This document shows, piece by piece, positions 22,449 to 33,185 of a DNA stretch of 64,000 bases. This DNA comes from Macrotis lagotis (taxonomy: Eukaryota > Chordata > Mammalia > Peramelemorphia > Peramelidae), in contig NC_133666.1 in assembly GCF_037893015.1 (NCBI RefSeq), positions 620,291,156 to 620,355,155 on the forward strand. Direction: 5' to 3'. The position numbers were made by a program, and so were the translations under genes. The notes below the pieces were generated by a model that was given only the letters and a program-made list of their open reading frames with translations, was not told where the DNA came from and did no database searches. The stretch's first letter is position 1. Every line of letters starts with the position of its first letter.

Positions 22449-25400
22449 CTGGGGAGGAAAGGTCAGTGATTAGCATCACCTCTCAATGTTCTGGAAGGGG
22501 GCCCTTCAGCCAGTGGTCTGAAGCTCTCAGTGGAAACCTCCCACTCTGTACCTGAAGTGGTAAGTGCCATCCTTCTGGCCAAAGCCACTGCCAGGTACCA
22601 CACAGATACCAGTTTCCTCCAGGAGTTGAATGCAGAAGAACATGTCAGGAGACTGGCCCAATTCCTAAGCAAAACAAAGAGAGGAGACACAGGCACCCAC
22701 TGAGGCATCAGGGATCAAGTCTCTTACATTCAAACCAACCCTCATAGCCACTCCCTGCCCAAGTGAGGTCTTGCCTCGCACCTTTGCCCGCTGCAGTGCT
22801 TTGGGGGGTAGCTTGATGCGGGGGAAAGAGTACATAGCCCCTTGCACTGGGTTACAGTGGATGCCAGGTTGCTTATTTAAAATCTCCTCTGTGAGCAGGG
22901 CCTTCTTCGCCAGGTCTGTCAGCACAGTCATCTTCTCCTGGGGTGATGGGAAAAATCAGGGCTTGGCCAAAATGATGGCCACCCCCCACCCTACAACTTC
23001 AGTGGGATAATCTCAGGGAATATTTTTAGATCCCTACAACACTCCACTGAAATTCTCAGAAGTTGCCAATGGTCTAATTGCCAGACCCAATAGTCACTTC
23101 TCCATCCTCATCCTCTTTAAGGCAGTGTTAGGCACAGTGGCTGACAGACTACATTCTTCCTCCTCCTCCTGGGGCAAAAGCAGCAGGTTCTTCTCCCTCT
23201 CTGTCTCCTCTGGTTCCTCAGCCTCCTTCTGCCCCTGCCACTTTATGTCTTGACAAGCCTATTCAGCCTTATGCCTCTCCCACTCAAATGGAAACTCCTT
23301 GCCAATAGAGATTATTTCACTTCTTGTACCTGAAGAGCAGGTGTGTAATATCTGTTCTTTGGTTGGCAGCCCATCTTTGTAGATGACTCCCAGGTACCCA
23401 GAAGACACCTCCTCTTGGGGTTATTACTAGCACCTCCAATCTAACATGGCTAACAATCAGTGTTTCCCCTATCCAAGGCCCCTCTTCTTACTGACCTTGC
23501 CATCTCTCCAGGGCACCAGGGTCCTGTGTTTGTGAACTTATCTGGCACTCCCCCTTCTCCCTTGCCTCTCCTAGCTGCTTACCAGATCCTGTTGGTCTCA
23601 TGTCCTTGATCTCACTCTCATCTTTCTCTTCCTCACTACTCCCACTACCATCATGGAAAGTATGTGCCCTCACTGCCACCACCTTCCCTAATGGCTCTTC
23701 TCCCCTCTACCTTTTCCTTTTGTCTAGAATTCAAGACTATAACCTGACACCCTAACTTTCCCAACATTTGTTGTATGTTATAGCCACATATTGGATTATT
23801 CTCTGCACCTTGAGGATGAATTGTGCTCTCTGGAATCCATGCCTATGTCCATATTCTTCCTTGTCCCAGGGATGCCCTCTTTTGCACTCTTTGTTGAATT
23901 CATTCCTCAAAATTTCCAGAGTGCTTCCAGTTAAATTCCTTCTCTGATGATTCATTGTGGACTAGGGGGCTCCCTATGCTCCTGGTAGCCATGCTGTGGG
24001 TGTATGTATTCCTACTCATTCTTTAAAGTTCAGCTCCTAGGGCACCACCTCCAACCAGATGCTCTGGGTTGGTTACAACCTTCCTCCTCAAAAAGAACCT
24101 TATTTGCTCTTGTCTTATTGCATTTGTGTTATCTTGTCCCTTATTCCCCCATTGAACTGTGAGCTACATAAGGGCAAGGCTCATGTTGGATCTAAATCAG
24201 GTCTGATCTGCCCTGGCACCCCTTGAGTATCCCTGTCTTTGACGGATCAGATCTGGAATAAGATTTGGATCAAGTGTCAGCTCTCCTATTCTCTAGATGT
24301 GTGACTTTAGGCAAGTCCGCACCTTTTTCCAGGCTTTGAGTTTCCTCACATCCAGAATGAAGGGGTGGACCAGATGATGTCTGAGATCTCTTCCAGCTCT
24401 AAATCTAGGGCCCTGGCTGGGATCCCTGATACCACTTTTCCCTGGAATTGTTACTGGGAAGAAGGTTTAGCAGCCTGGAGGGTGCTTCATCCCATTCTCC
24501 TATCCACCTTGGCTCTAGTCCCACTCACCTGTTGGAACTGCTGATAAGAAGACTCCCCAGGTTGGGGGGGATTCGTCACTATGTCCATAAGAATTTGCCC
24601 TGGTATTGGTGGGCACAGCCGAACTGACAACAACTTTAACATCTGCTGCTTAACCTCAGGGTCCATATTCACTACTTCTGTGTAGCCCCCCCGGAACCCA
24701 CACCTAGGAAGAAAAGTGTCAGAGGATCAGAAGGACTAAAGAATTGGGAAAGGGGTCCCAGGTGGCCTTAGGGGCCTTGGGCATGTTCTGAGTAGTGCTG
24801 AAGGATGATTTGGGCTTATTATCTGGGGATGATGGTTTGTTATTAATTGGGGTGGGGGGATTCCCATATCTCCCTGGCTTAGAGGGAATATGGAGGATCC
24901 CTGTGTCTCCCTAACCAATAAGGGGGAGAGGACCTGTGTCTTACTCGCCCATGTAGCCTTTAGAGCAGGAGTGAAAGGAAGCAAGCTCTAGCTCCTGGGC
25001 ATAGGGTGGGCCCATCTCCATCAGCACCTTCTTGAATGAGTGAAACTGGGATCCCTCAGCATATACATTGTCCTGGTAAACCTGAGGGTCCAGGTAGAAG
25101 GGAGGTCATATTCACAGTCAAAAGACACCCCTGAGGCCTCCCCTCACCCAGCCCTAACCTCCCCTGGCAAGGCCCATGACTAGACACCTCATCGGCCAGC
25201 AGGAAGAGATGCTCCTCATAGGCAAATCGGATGACAGCTTCGATGTTCTCACGGCTCTGGACCTGCCCTGGGTTTTAGGTTAAGGGGTACAAAAGGAGAT
25301 AGGAGGAGATCATAGGAGGTCAAGGGGGACCAGTGGGTGATGCAGATAGATTGGCAATTTTTCCTGGTGCTAAGGCAAAGGTGGGGCAGGGGATGAGATG

Positions 25401-27855
25401 CATGAGCAGATTCTCAATCCCAAGACTTCGGGAGGGTAATACCCAAGGATACCTGGGTCTGAGGATGGGGTAAATGATGGGGCCAGCTGGGTAGGGGGGG
25501 TAGATAAGATGAACATCAGGTAAATCTACCTGTGGGATTGCCAGGATTGATAACACACAGGACCCGAGGCTGGCAATGAGCTTTGGCTTGATTTAATGCC
25601 TGTCGCAACTCAGCCACGTCTAGTGCCCACTCATGCTCCTCATCCAAATAGTAGTTGATCTGAATGGCGTCAAATTCAGCCAGAGTAGCTGAATACAGTG
25701 GGTACTGGGGAATAGGAATCATGACGCCTGTCCGAGTCTGCCCTTTACCCGACACCAATAGATGCAGCACTGCCTGGAGAAGAGAGATAAAGGCTTGAGA
25801 AAAGCTCCTTTACCTTTTCCCCCCGACCTTCCCTGACCCTCATTAGCAATCTGTACCCATCCCTCCCCCTCCCCCTCTCCTTGCCAACTGGGAATAGGCT
25901 GTGCCAGGCTCGGGTACAATGAGGGCCTCTGTACCGATGGCTGCTAGGGGAAGGACTGAAGAGGGAGGGGCCTATGAAAATCAGATTGGGGAGGAAGGGA
26001 AGAGACAAAGAAAGAGGAGGTATACCATGATGGCACTGCTGGCCCCTGTGGACAGGAAGATGTTGTTGGGGTCAGAAGCAATGCCCCCGTCACGCTGCTC
26101 AATGTACCTTGCCACATCTTCTCGGATCATCTGGATGCCAGAGCTGGCACTGTAAGACCCTAAGACAGGGTGGGATGAGATGGGTCAAAAAAGGCAAGCG
26201 GACTGTAGACAAAGCTACACTCCCCTTTAAATCATTGGGTCCGAGGGCAGGACTATGCCCCCTGCTTCAGAAGCATAGTACTTTAGATTCAAACTGTAAG
26301 GGTCTCAGAAGTCATTCAGCCCAACCTCTCATTTTACAAATGAGAGGAAACTGAGGCCCACAGAGGTAAAACGATTTGTCCAGGGTCACGTGGGAATCAG
26401 CAGAGCTAATATTTGAGACCAGATTCCTCTGCTACAAATCTAGTAATAAGTCGCTTGATGGGGGGGGGCAAGGTGGGGCAGGGTGGGAATGGGCAGGGAA
26501 AGCACTCACCTGTACTGTGGCCCGCACAGGCCTTCAAAAGTCTTGAAGCCCGTTTCTTAGCATCGTCTGGGAAGGAGGGACTGCTTAAGAGATCTGGATA
26601 CTGGCAGAGGGCTAAGACCTGAGAGTTGTGTGAGAGAAGGAAAAGATATAAAGTGAGGGACCATGGGGTCCCCCCAAGGACAGCAGGGTCAGGTATGGAA
26701 CTAGAAGGGGTGGGGGATGGGGTGGGTGACCAAGGCCTCTCACCTGGCGGATAAAAGTGATTGGTTTCTGTCCCATAGCTTGGGCGTCTCCAATATTGGC
26801 CTTGATAATCTCTGTGAAGGGTTTCTTCACACCCTGGAGAGAGGATAAGAGTTCTTCCTCTACCCCTCAGCCTTCTCCCTTCCCAGTTTGGTTCTGGGCT
26901 CCCAGAACCAAATAACCCTGAGGGAAGAGGGGACCAGCCTCTCCCAGGGCCTGTCCCATTCTGCCTAGACAAGCTATAGGGCCCCTGGCAAGGGATGGGA
27001 GAACACAGGGTGAATTCCTTACTCATTCAATCTCTTCCCTATAGCCCCACAGCTTTTAAGGGAAGTGGGGGTTGGGGTTCCTTCCTCATTAAGCCCCTTC
27101 CCTATAGCCCCACAACCTTACTAAGGGAGGTGGGGGTGAGAAGGCAATGGGCAGGAAGGTCTGAGAGAGGTGCCCATTCTCTTCCTGCCCACAGTTAGGA
27201 GCTGCCTGGAGAAGGAACTCTGGGCTTGTAGGGTATGCTGGCTAAACCTCCTATTTTCTCCCTATATTAGGTGTGTGCTCCGACCCATTACCCAAGGACC
27301 TTATGTTCCTTGGGCAATCTCTATTACAGAATGAAAAATCTAAAGTATGGGAACATGGAGTCCCTGACCCAGGGCAGGTGTCTTTTTTTTTTTTAATGGT
27401 TAGTATGTAGTTGTGGGACAAGTAGAGTAACATCCTTAGGACGGGGGGCACTGTGTCCCTGGGACAGAGAACCTCAAGAAGTAGGTATGACCAGGGCTGA
27501 GAGAAGTTGAATTGAGAAGAGGTTGGGCAGAGCTAAGCCCAGAGCTTCCCCGACCCATTCCAGGGGCTGGCAGGAGTTATATGGAAGGAAAGAAGGGGCT
27601 AAGGTCATTGGGAGTTAGTGCTTACCCCAGGAGAGATTACAGGTTAGAGTGAGTAAGTGTTTGAGAAGGAGGTGAAGGGGAAGGAACACAGGGCAGTACC
27701 TGCTGCAGCTCTTTCTCCAGCTCCAGAGCCCGCAACAAGATGGGCCCTCTCACCGCATACTCCACGTTTTTCACCGACGGGTTCATGGTGTCCATGGTCA
27801 GCACCTTGTCCCGAATCCCATTCACTACCTGTTGCTTGAGGCTCTTGTTTGCCAT
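22358..27855 (-). CDS. GPT: Alanine aminotransferase 1, complete coding region in 11 exons
   Basis: Pyridoxal-phosphate enzyme that swaps an amino group between alanine and 2-oxoglutarate to give pyruvate and glutamate; cytosolic in liver and muscle. Coding exons (minus strand, 5' to 3'): 27855-27700, 26833-26744, 26618-26510, 26159-26026, 25773-25530, 25267-25188, 25081-24945, 24703-24529, 22937-22782, 22664-22552, 22448-22358. All introns are GT-AG and every phase fits, giving 494 codons against 496 in the human protein as I recall it. The start is [17 protein letters not shown], aligned to human MASSTGDRS...[13 protein letters not shown] lies at residues 237-245, the PLP-binding lysine is Lys312 in [12 protein letters not shown] (human FHSTSKG), and [17 protein letters not shown] precedes the C-terminal KFSQEYS. 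There are no stops or frameshifts, so it looks functional. GPT2 is the alternative, but the direct neighbour PPP1R16A and the short N-terminus without a mitochondrial presequence favour GPT. Confidence 0.97.
22552..22664 (-). CDS. GPT: GPT coding exon 10 (residues 428-465)
   Basis: Encodes [20 protein letters not shown] then [17 protein letters not shown] and two bases of Arg465. Acceptor gcttag|GAATTG, donor TTCAG|GTACAG. Confidence 0.95.
22782..22937 (-). CDS. GPT: GPT coding exon 9 (residues 376-427)
   Basis: Encodes [40 protein letters not shown] and [12 protein letters not shown]. Acceptor ccccag|GAGAAG, donor GCAAAG|GTGCGA. The intron before it (22938-24528) is the longest between coding exons of this gene and holds L2 and MIR debris. 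Confidence 0.96.
23190..24405 (+). mobile_element. L2 and MIR debris in GPT intron 9
   Basis: L2-like at 23,190-23,380 and 24,000-24,200 (ttgaactgtgagctacataa). MIR-like at 24,230-24,405 (tgtgactttaggcaagtccg, tctcttccagctctaaatct). Confidence 0.55.
24529..24703 (-). CDS. GPT: GPT coding exon 8 (residues 317-375)
   Basis: Encodes [40 protein letters not shown] and [18 protein letters not shown]. Acceptor tcctag|GTGTGG, donor CAACAG|GTGAGT. Confidence 0.96.
24945..25081 (-). CDS. GPT: GPT coding exon 7 with PLP lysine (residues 272-317)
   Basis: Encodes [40 protein letters not shown] and KGYMGE. The Schiff-base lysine is Lys312. The residue two before it is Cys311-adjacent (HSCSK) where human has HSTSK. 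Donor GGCGA|GTAAGA, phase 2. Confidence 0.95.
25188..25267 (-). CDS. GPT: GPT coding exon 6 (residues 245-271)
   Basis: Encodes [20 protein letters not shown] then FLLADE, matching human [21 protein letters not shown]. Acceptor cccag|GGCAGG, donor GATGAG|GTGTCT. It was outside any long open frame and was found by reading the minus strand between exons 5 and 7. Confidence 0.95.
25530..25773 (-). CDS. GPT: GPT coding exon 5 (residues 164-245)
   Basis: The longest exon. It encodes [20 protein letters not shown], then [40 protein letters not shown] and CVINPGNPT. It carries the conserved NPGNPTG loop typical of class I aminotransferases. Donor ACAG|GTAGAT. Confidence 0.97.
26026..26159 (-). CDS. 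GPT: GPT coding exon 4 (residues 119-163)
   Basis: Encodes [20 protein letters not shown] through [11 protein letters not shown] after completing Gly119. It contains the STGAS segment that lines the cofactor phosphate site in this fold. Donor ATG|GTATAC. Confidence 0.95.
26270..26450 (-). mobile_element. MIR-like SINE in GPT intron 4
   Basis: ctcattttacaaatgagagg, aactgaggcccacagaggta and tttgtccagggtcacgtggg. Confidence 0.75.
26510..26618 (-). CDS. GPT: GPT coding exon 3 (residues 83-118 plus 1 nt)
   Basis: Encodes [20 protein letters not shown] through ACAGHST and the first base of Gly119. Donor ACAG|GTGAGT. A 206-codon open frame lies across this exon, but only this part is coding. Confidence 0.96.
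26744..26833 (-). CDS. GPT: GPT coding exon 2 (residues 53-82)
   Basis: Encodes [20 protein letters not shown] through PITFIRQ. The acceptor is ctccag|GGTGTG and the donor CGCCAG|GTGAGA. Exactly 90 nt, phase 0 at both ends. Confidence 0.96.
27700..27855 (-). CDS. GPT: GPT coding exon 1 (residues 1-52)
   Basis: Starts at the ATG at 27855-27853 and reads [10 protein letters not shown]... to ...LELEKELQQ. The donor is CAG|GTACTG (GT at 27699-27698), phase 0. Four bases upstream of the ATG a plausible acceptor (ccatgtag|gatcATG, AG at 27861-27860) suggests this exon is preceded by a non-coding leader exon. Confidence 0.95.
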
Positions 27856-27961
27856 GATCCTACATGGGGGGGATGTATGAAGCCTACTCAGAGCCCCCCA
27901 CCCCATGCTCGCATCCCAAACAGCCCACGTTCAGGACAGTGTAAGACAGCTGGCTGGGCTC

Positions 27962-28480
27962 CAGGAGGGTCCAAAGGAGGAGGGGGGGACAGAGGAAGAG
28001 GACTGAAGGGTGGGAGAGCAGGAGGGAGGGGAAGAGGAGGCAGGGGTACAAGAAAAGGACACCACATAAGGGTACTGGGGAAGCAAGGAAAGGCAAGAAT
28101 TTACAGGAGAAAGAGGAAGTCAGAAAAATGGGGAGAGGGAGAGTAGACAAGAAAGAGGGGGTTAGAGAGGAAGGTAAGGTGAGGTGAAGTGAGTAAAAAT
28201 AGATCAGGGATGAGGGAAGAGCAGGACATGTCAGAAAGAAAGGTTAGGGGAAGGGTTGAAGAAAGGGCAGGAGTACGGTGAAGGGGTGGAAAGGAAAAGA
28301 GAGGAGAAACATCTGGGGAAGGAATGGAAAGGTGGTAGAGGAAGGAAGCGGTCCCAGAGGATCAGGCAAAGGAATTGGGGGAGGATGGCAGGGTGGGAAA
28401 CCTGTGCTGGGGGGGGGTGCCCAGTCCCCTCTCCCGCTCAGAGCCTTGAGGTCCCGAATCGTCCCAGAGAGAACGGAGTG
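27962..28480. repeat. Purine-rich low-complexity tract in putative GPT intron 1
   Basis: About 500 bp of the plus strand is dominated by A and G (repeated gggag, aggaag, gagagg words) without a fixed period. No coding signal is supported despite two short open frames. Confidence 0.6.
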
Positions 28481-28590
28481 AGTGAGAAGTGAGTCAGGGC
28501 CCCAGGCCCCCTGGCCCGCCCCGGCAGCCCTGGCACAGCTCTGCCCTTGGAAGGGGTAAAGGGAGGGAGGGAAGGTAGAGGCGGGGCTTA
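28440..28590 (-). promoter_or_regulatory. GC-rich patch upstream of the GPT start codon
   Basis: This short stretch holds several CpGs and GC-box-like motifs (ggggcggg and ccccgcc on the minus strand) in otherwise CpG-poor DNA, 0.6-0.7 kb before the GPT ATG. It could be an alternative GPT promoter. No initiator or TATA box stands out. Confidence 0.3.
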
Positions 28591-30240
28591 AGGGAGACTC
28601 CCTGTCACTGCCAGGAGCAAGGAGGCAGTCACATAGCTAAGGCGAGAAGGGCAGAGAGAAAGACCCAGACAGTCATAGGATAGAGATAGAGATCAAAGAG
28701 GGGAAAGAGAAAGGTGAAGGAGATGAGGAACCTTGGAAGAGTGGCAGAGTTAAGGGAGGAAAAGAACACACACCCTCAGGGAGAGAACAGACAGCTTAGG
28801 CTTGGGGACTAGGAAGGGTGTCAGGAGAGAGTACATATGTGAGGACGTGTGCTAGTTCCACCACGTTCCTGAAAATTTGGGTTCTTACCCCATCAGGGTT
28901 TGGGTGAAGCTTAGCCCCTTCATCTTTCTGTCTGATCGGGCCTGTGTTTCCCTGGCAACTGGGCAGGGCCCAGGAATCCTGGCTGAGGGTAGACTGATAG
29001 CTGCTGCCATCATTCTATACCCACTCAGCTGACATGATATGTGGTAGGGGTGGGAGGGGGGAACCCGCTGCCCCCTTCCTTTTCCCACTCCCTTTGCTTG
29101 TCAGGAAGCATGGGGAAATGATCAGAAAGGGTATCTGCCCAGCAGAGATGGGAATCTGAGGAAGCAGCAGCTCTAGAAATAGTTGCCTGCCCAGGTCATG
29201 GATCTGGAGGTCTCTTTGTACATCATTTTGGTTCCCACTCCCTGGGGGGGTGGGGTGGGAATGAGTAGGAGCCGATTCCCAGAGATAGTGTTAGTAGCAA
29301 GGGTTAGGATGAAAAACACTGAGCAAGAAAGGAGCCAGGAAGACTATGAGTGGAATGGGGACTTTGCCCTTTGGGTGCCAACCTGGGAGACTATGGAGGG
29401 TGAGGAGAGAGATTTCTTTCCTCTCCACAACAACCACTGCTTATGTTCCAGGGAACTGATTGGCCTCTACCAATCTGACTGAATACTCATAGGACTATCC
29501 CCTTTTTTTGCTTCCTACCCCCCAAAAACGTGGTTTGAAGCAATCACAACTTTGGGTCCAGAGATAGCTAAAGGAACTAGGGTGATGGATACAGGGGTAC
29601 ACTCAGAGGCAGGAGGCATAATAGCAAAGGAGCCACAACACGTTCAAGGAAAGAGACAGAAGCAGAGATGGGAACAGAATCGTGGGCTCAGGAGAATAGA
29701 CAGGGAAAGAGAAGAGAGCAGACAGAACCAGGGGAAAGAACCTGAAATAAGAGAGATTACTGAGATTCTGCGGAATTGGACCCTTAGTCTAAGTTTTATT
29801 TTTAAGCCTGGATTAAGGAGGATGGGGACTGGGTTGGAGCTGGGGCAGGAAAGTCAGAGAGGGCAGACACCATAGGTATGTTGCTCCCTGGCCATCTCCT
29901 CAGTTTCCCAATCTTCTAGGTCTTTGATTGGTGGGAGAAGTTGGACAGGCGCTATTGATAGGTTCTCAGAGCCCCACCTCCTCCTCTCTTATCTGCCAAA
30001 CTACAACTCCTCCAGGCTTCCTAGGCACTGAGGGATCTAGGGGAGTGGGGAGGGTAACGGGCGGAAAAACCACTTTCTAGCGGGATGAATCAGAGGGGCG
30101 AAGGATGTCACTGTCATCCCCTAGCCTCAGGCTTGGTGAGGTGACCCCACCGGGAGAGGACAACCTGCAGCTAAAGGTTAAGACGTGTGGATTCACATTT
30201 TCCTGAACTTCCAGCCCACCTGAGACTGGGGCCCAACCCT
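28591..30240. other. Putative GPT leader intron, no further feature
   Basis: Purine-rich, single-copy looking sequence with no recognised repeat family and no coding signal. 29,560-29,880 is again strongly purine-rich. Confidence 0.4.
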
Positions 30241-30261
30241 CTCCCCCTGCCCCACACTCAC

Positions 30262-30480
30262 CTTGTGGACGGTGTCCTGGTTTCTCAGATCCTCTCTCGA
30301 GTTCCCTACCCCTGGCAGGAAAGGAGACTGTCAGAGGGCCGCACCAGTGGGCAGGAGGAGGAGTTGGAGGAGTCCCTTATCCTCACCTAGCCCCGCCCCT
30401 CCCTTCCTTACCTTTAGGGGCCACCTGGAAGTAACCCTGCCCAGCAGTTCTAAGCTTTGCCTCGCTTCCAGATAATCGCG
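30262..30480 (-). promoter_or_regulatory. GPT: Candidate GPT promoter and non-coding first exon
   Basis: On the minus strand a strong donor, CACAAG|GTGAGTGTGG, has its last exon base at 30262. No open frame leads into it, as expected for a 5' leader exon. Just upstream lie a GC box (aggggcggggc on the minus strand, around 30393-30404) and a GATA-type site (gataagg). Splicing from here to the acceptor at 27860 would place the ATG four bases into the next exon. The leader start is not determined. A second GC-rich patch at 28,440-28,580 could instead be, or add, a proximal promoter. Confidence 0.4.
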
Positions 30481-31731
30481 TAAGGCCAAGCCCACCTGTT
30501 CTCGGCTTAATGTCAGCCCTAAGGCTGACCACCACTCGGCCCTACCTAGTTACCTTTGCCTGTCCCCCAAGTCCCACTACTCTGTGCCAAGGAGGAGAGA
30601 GAGCCCGGGGCACCAGAGCTGGCTTTGAACCTGCCCTTGCTTGAAGGTTGAGTGAAAGCACATCTTTCCTCCCAGAGGTCTCACCTCTTGGAATCAAGCG
30701 GGCAGCAGGCTTCTCTACTCAGCCCTTCCCTCTCTCAGTGTACAAGGCTAATATGCTTGGACCCCAGGCGGGGCTAGATAGCTCCCCTCCCCCTAACGAC
30801 CTTTTCAGCAGCAGCTGCACCATCCCACACTAAATTTAACCCCAGCCCGCCCATCTGGCCCTCCCTCCCCACCACCCAAGTCCAATCCCAGGCTCCCTTT
30901 GAATGTGCGTCCCCCTACTCCCTGAAGAAGGGGAAATCAGGAAAAGAGGAAAGGTAGAAAGACAGGTCACAGGTAAATGGAGACAGGAGGAAGGAACCTG
31001 GTCCATGCCTGGCAGGTCCATTAGGTAAGGAAACAACAGCAGGCCAAGGTGATCTACCTGAAGATCTCCTGGACCCACAGGGCCTTGGTCTGAAATAGGT
31101 GATAGGAACTGCTTAAGGCCCTGGGGCAGAGGTGAAGACAGGCCAAGGGTGTTTTCCTCGATGAGGCTGTGGCCCTGCCTTGGTAATGCTGGGTCTTTAT
31201 CCGGGCCCCCAAGATGCCTTCACTTGGATATATATTGGGCCCTAGCCAGCTTGTTGAAGGGGGAGGAGGGAGGGAAGGGCCTGGGTTATGCCAACCTCTT
31301 CTCCAATGGCAGCTCAAGAGGAAGCTGGCAGCCTGCTCTTCACTCCCCCTTCTCCCCACCCCATGAAGCCCTTGTCCTAGGCAAGAGGCCAGGGTCTAGG
31401 TGAGATCCACCCCCGTGGAAGGAGGCCAGAGGCCTAGGTTATTTCCTTCTTTCCACTGAGGCCCTGGCCAGGTAGCCTTGCCCCTGGTGCATCTAACCTC
31501 CAGTTCCAGAAATGCCTTCTCCCCACTTTTCCCTTCAATTTTGCTGGACTGCTTCTGGCTCCAGCTCTACCATGTCCTTAATCAATGCAAACTCACTTCA
31601 AAGTGGGGGAGGGTTTAAAAGATCCAAGGCAGGGGTCCAGAGGAGGGAAGACAAGAGGAACCACAGCCCAACAGAGCCTTAATTTCAAGGAGGGACTGGG
31701 TTGGCACCCCCCTCACATCCCTGTGAAAGAA
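30481..31731. other. Intergenic spacer between GPT and PPP1R16A
   Basis: GC-richer, single-copy looking sequence with no recognised repeat and no exon I can support. The short open frames here lack homology I recognise. Confidence 0.4.
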
Positions 31732-32245
31732 ATGACTTGTTTTCTATTATATTAATAACCAATTAGTAAGTTATTTCTTCATTCAAGGACCAGTCCCTGT
31801 AGGTCAGTCAGCCAGTTTCTTTGGGACAAGACTGACATAAGATTGGCAGGAACCCACCCAATTAGAAAATCCTACTTCTGTTTAGAATGTAAATAGAATC
31901 TAATCTAGGTGAACTTCAGCTAAAGCATTTAGCAACCTATTGGAGTTTAGGGTAAGGCAGTTCATGAAGAAAACCAGAGAGGCTGGGATTGCTGGAGTTG
32001 GCAGAGTCTCCTGATCAAGCCATCCCAAAAGGTAGAGCAGAAGGCTTTTAGCCCACCCCCTTATTAATTGTTCACCAATCAGGGTTGATTTTCACCTGTC
32101 AGGGGCAACCCCCTTTCTAAAAGTATCTCCATTAGGGGTCTTTGGTTCTGAGAGGAACCTTCGACAAGCAACTTATTATCAGCGAGCTTAATTAAAAAAT
32201 AGATTGTTAATTACCCAGAAACTATCTTGAGTTTTTCATGTCTCA
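31732..32245 (+). mobile_element. Probable solo LTR fossil of an endogenous retrovirus
   Basis: About 510 bp, beginning TGTGAAAG and ending TCTCA, with promoter-like parts in order: a CCAAT box in caccaatcagg (about 32083), a TATA-like ctaaaagta some 30 bp on, and an A-rich degenerate polyadenylation region near 32,200. No internal retroviral region is next to it and no clear flanking duplication was found. It looks like an old solo LTR. It lies between the PPP1R16A 3' end and the candidate GPT promoter, antisense to both genes. Confidence 0.45.
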
Positions 32246-32284
32246 CCTGTCCACACAAACATGCATACCAAACATTTGCACATA

Positions 32285-32425
32285 GACAAAGAATCATAGG
32301 TTAGAGACAGAAGATATCTTAGAGATTACCTATTTCAACACCCTCACTTTGAAGAGAAAACTACTTGCTCAAAGTCACAATGCATGAAGAAGTGGTCGGA
32401 GTTGAACTAGTGTTCTTCCAGTGTG
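32285..32425 (-). mobile_element. MIR-like SINE
   Basis: agaatcataggttagagaca and tacttgctcaaagtcacaat. It lies just beyond the PPP1R16A 3' end. Confidence 0.55.
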
Positions 32426-32559
32426 TTAAATGTGCCCCGTTTGATATGGTAGGGGGGAACACTAACACAGCCCACTAGGCCCATGAAATCCTTCTGGAGG
32501 CCCACAGAGAATAGGGGTGTGACAAGCAGAGACCTTTATCTATCATGGACACACAAAAA

Positions 32560-33185
32560 AACAGCAACACAATGGCAGAAAATTCCTTTATCAAGTTTCA
32601 CAGAATAAAAATATGGACTCCCCCCTCCCTTCCCTGGCCCCAAACCCAGGGCATCTGTCCCCAAAAGGGTCTGAACCTGAGACAGGAGCCTAGTGAGGCC
32701 CCAATGCCACTCCCCACACTCTGGATACTCTGTTCTGGAGCTACCAGGAAGTGGGTAGGCAAGGATAAGGCAAGGGTGGACCTCAGGGAAGATGACTCCC
32801 TTTGATTCCCCCAGAGCAGGAATGAGATGAGCTGGGCCTCACCACATCCTTACTCCAGGACCCAAAGTTGGGGAGGTGAAGTGGCCTTTAGGCCCAGGAG
32901 ACATAAGGCTACTGCAGGTCGGGGCCCCCAGCCTCACTCCTTGACCAGTCTCACTCATTGCCAGAAGCTGTACCACTGTCAAATAGGAGGAAAGAGAGGG
33001 CTGGGCTGAAGTGAGGCAGGTCACTGCCCAACAGTACCTAGGCAGGGGGCCCTACATTCCCCTGTGCCTAAGATGACTGTCTCAGACCCCCATTGGAGAA
33101 GTGGGAAAGTTCCCTTTCCCTGGGAGCTGGAGCAGGGAGGGGAAGCAGGCCAGCTGGCCTCTAAAACCCATAACTTCTGTCCACC
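32560..33185 (-). promoter_or_regulatory. PPP1R16A: PPP1R16A 3' UTR with GATAAA-type polyadenylation signal
   Basis: No AATAAA is seen between the stop and 32,560. A GATAAA hexamer at 32592-32587 (minus) is followed about 20 nt later by a GU-rich element (ttgtgttgctgttttt), the usual arrangement at a cleavage site near 32,570. The implied 3' UTR is about 600 nt. Confidence 0.5.

Noticed and set aside
26406-27026. 206-codon open frame on the minus strand
   Set aside because: Only 26510-26618 is coding (GPT exon 3). The frame runs through two splice sites and exon 2 uses another frame.
22358-27855. Assignment as GPT2
   Set aside because: No mitochondrial presequence-length N-terminus, and PPP1R16A is the adjacent gene, which fits GPT synteny.
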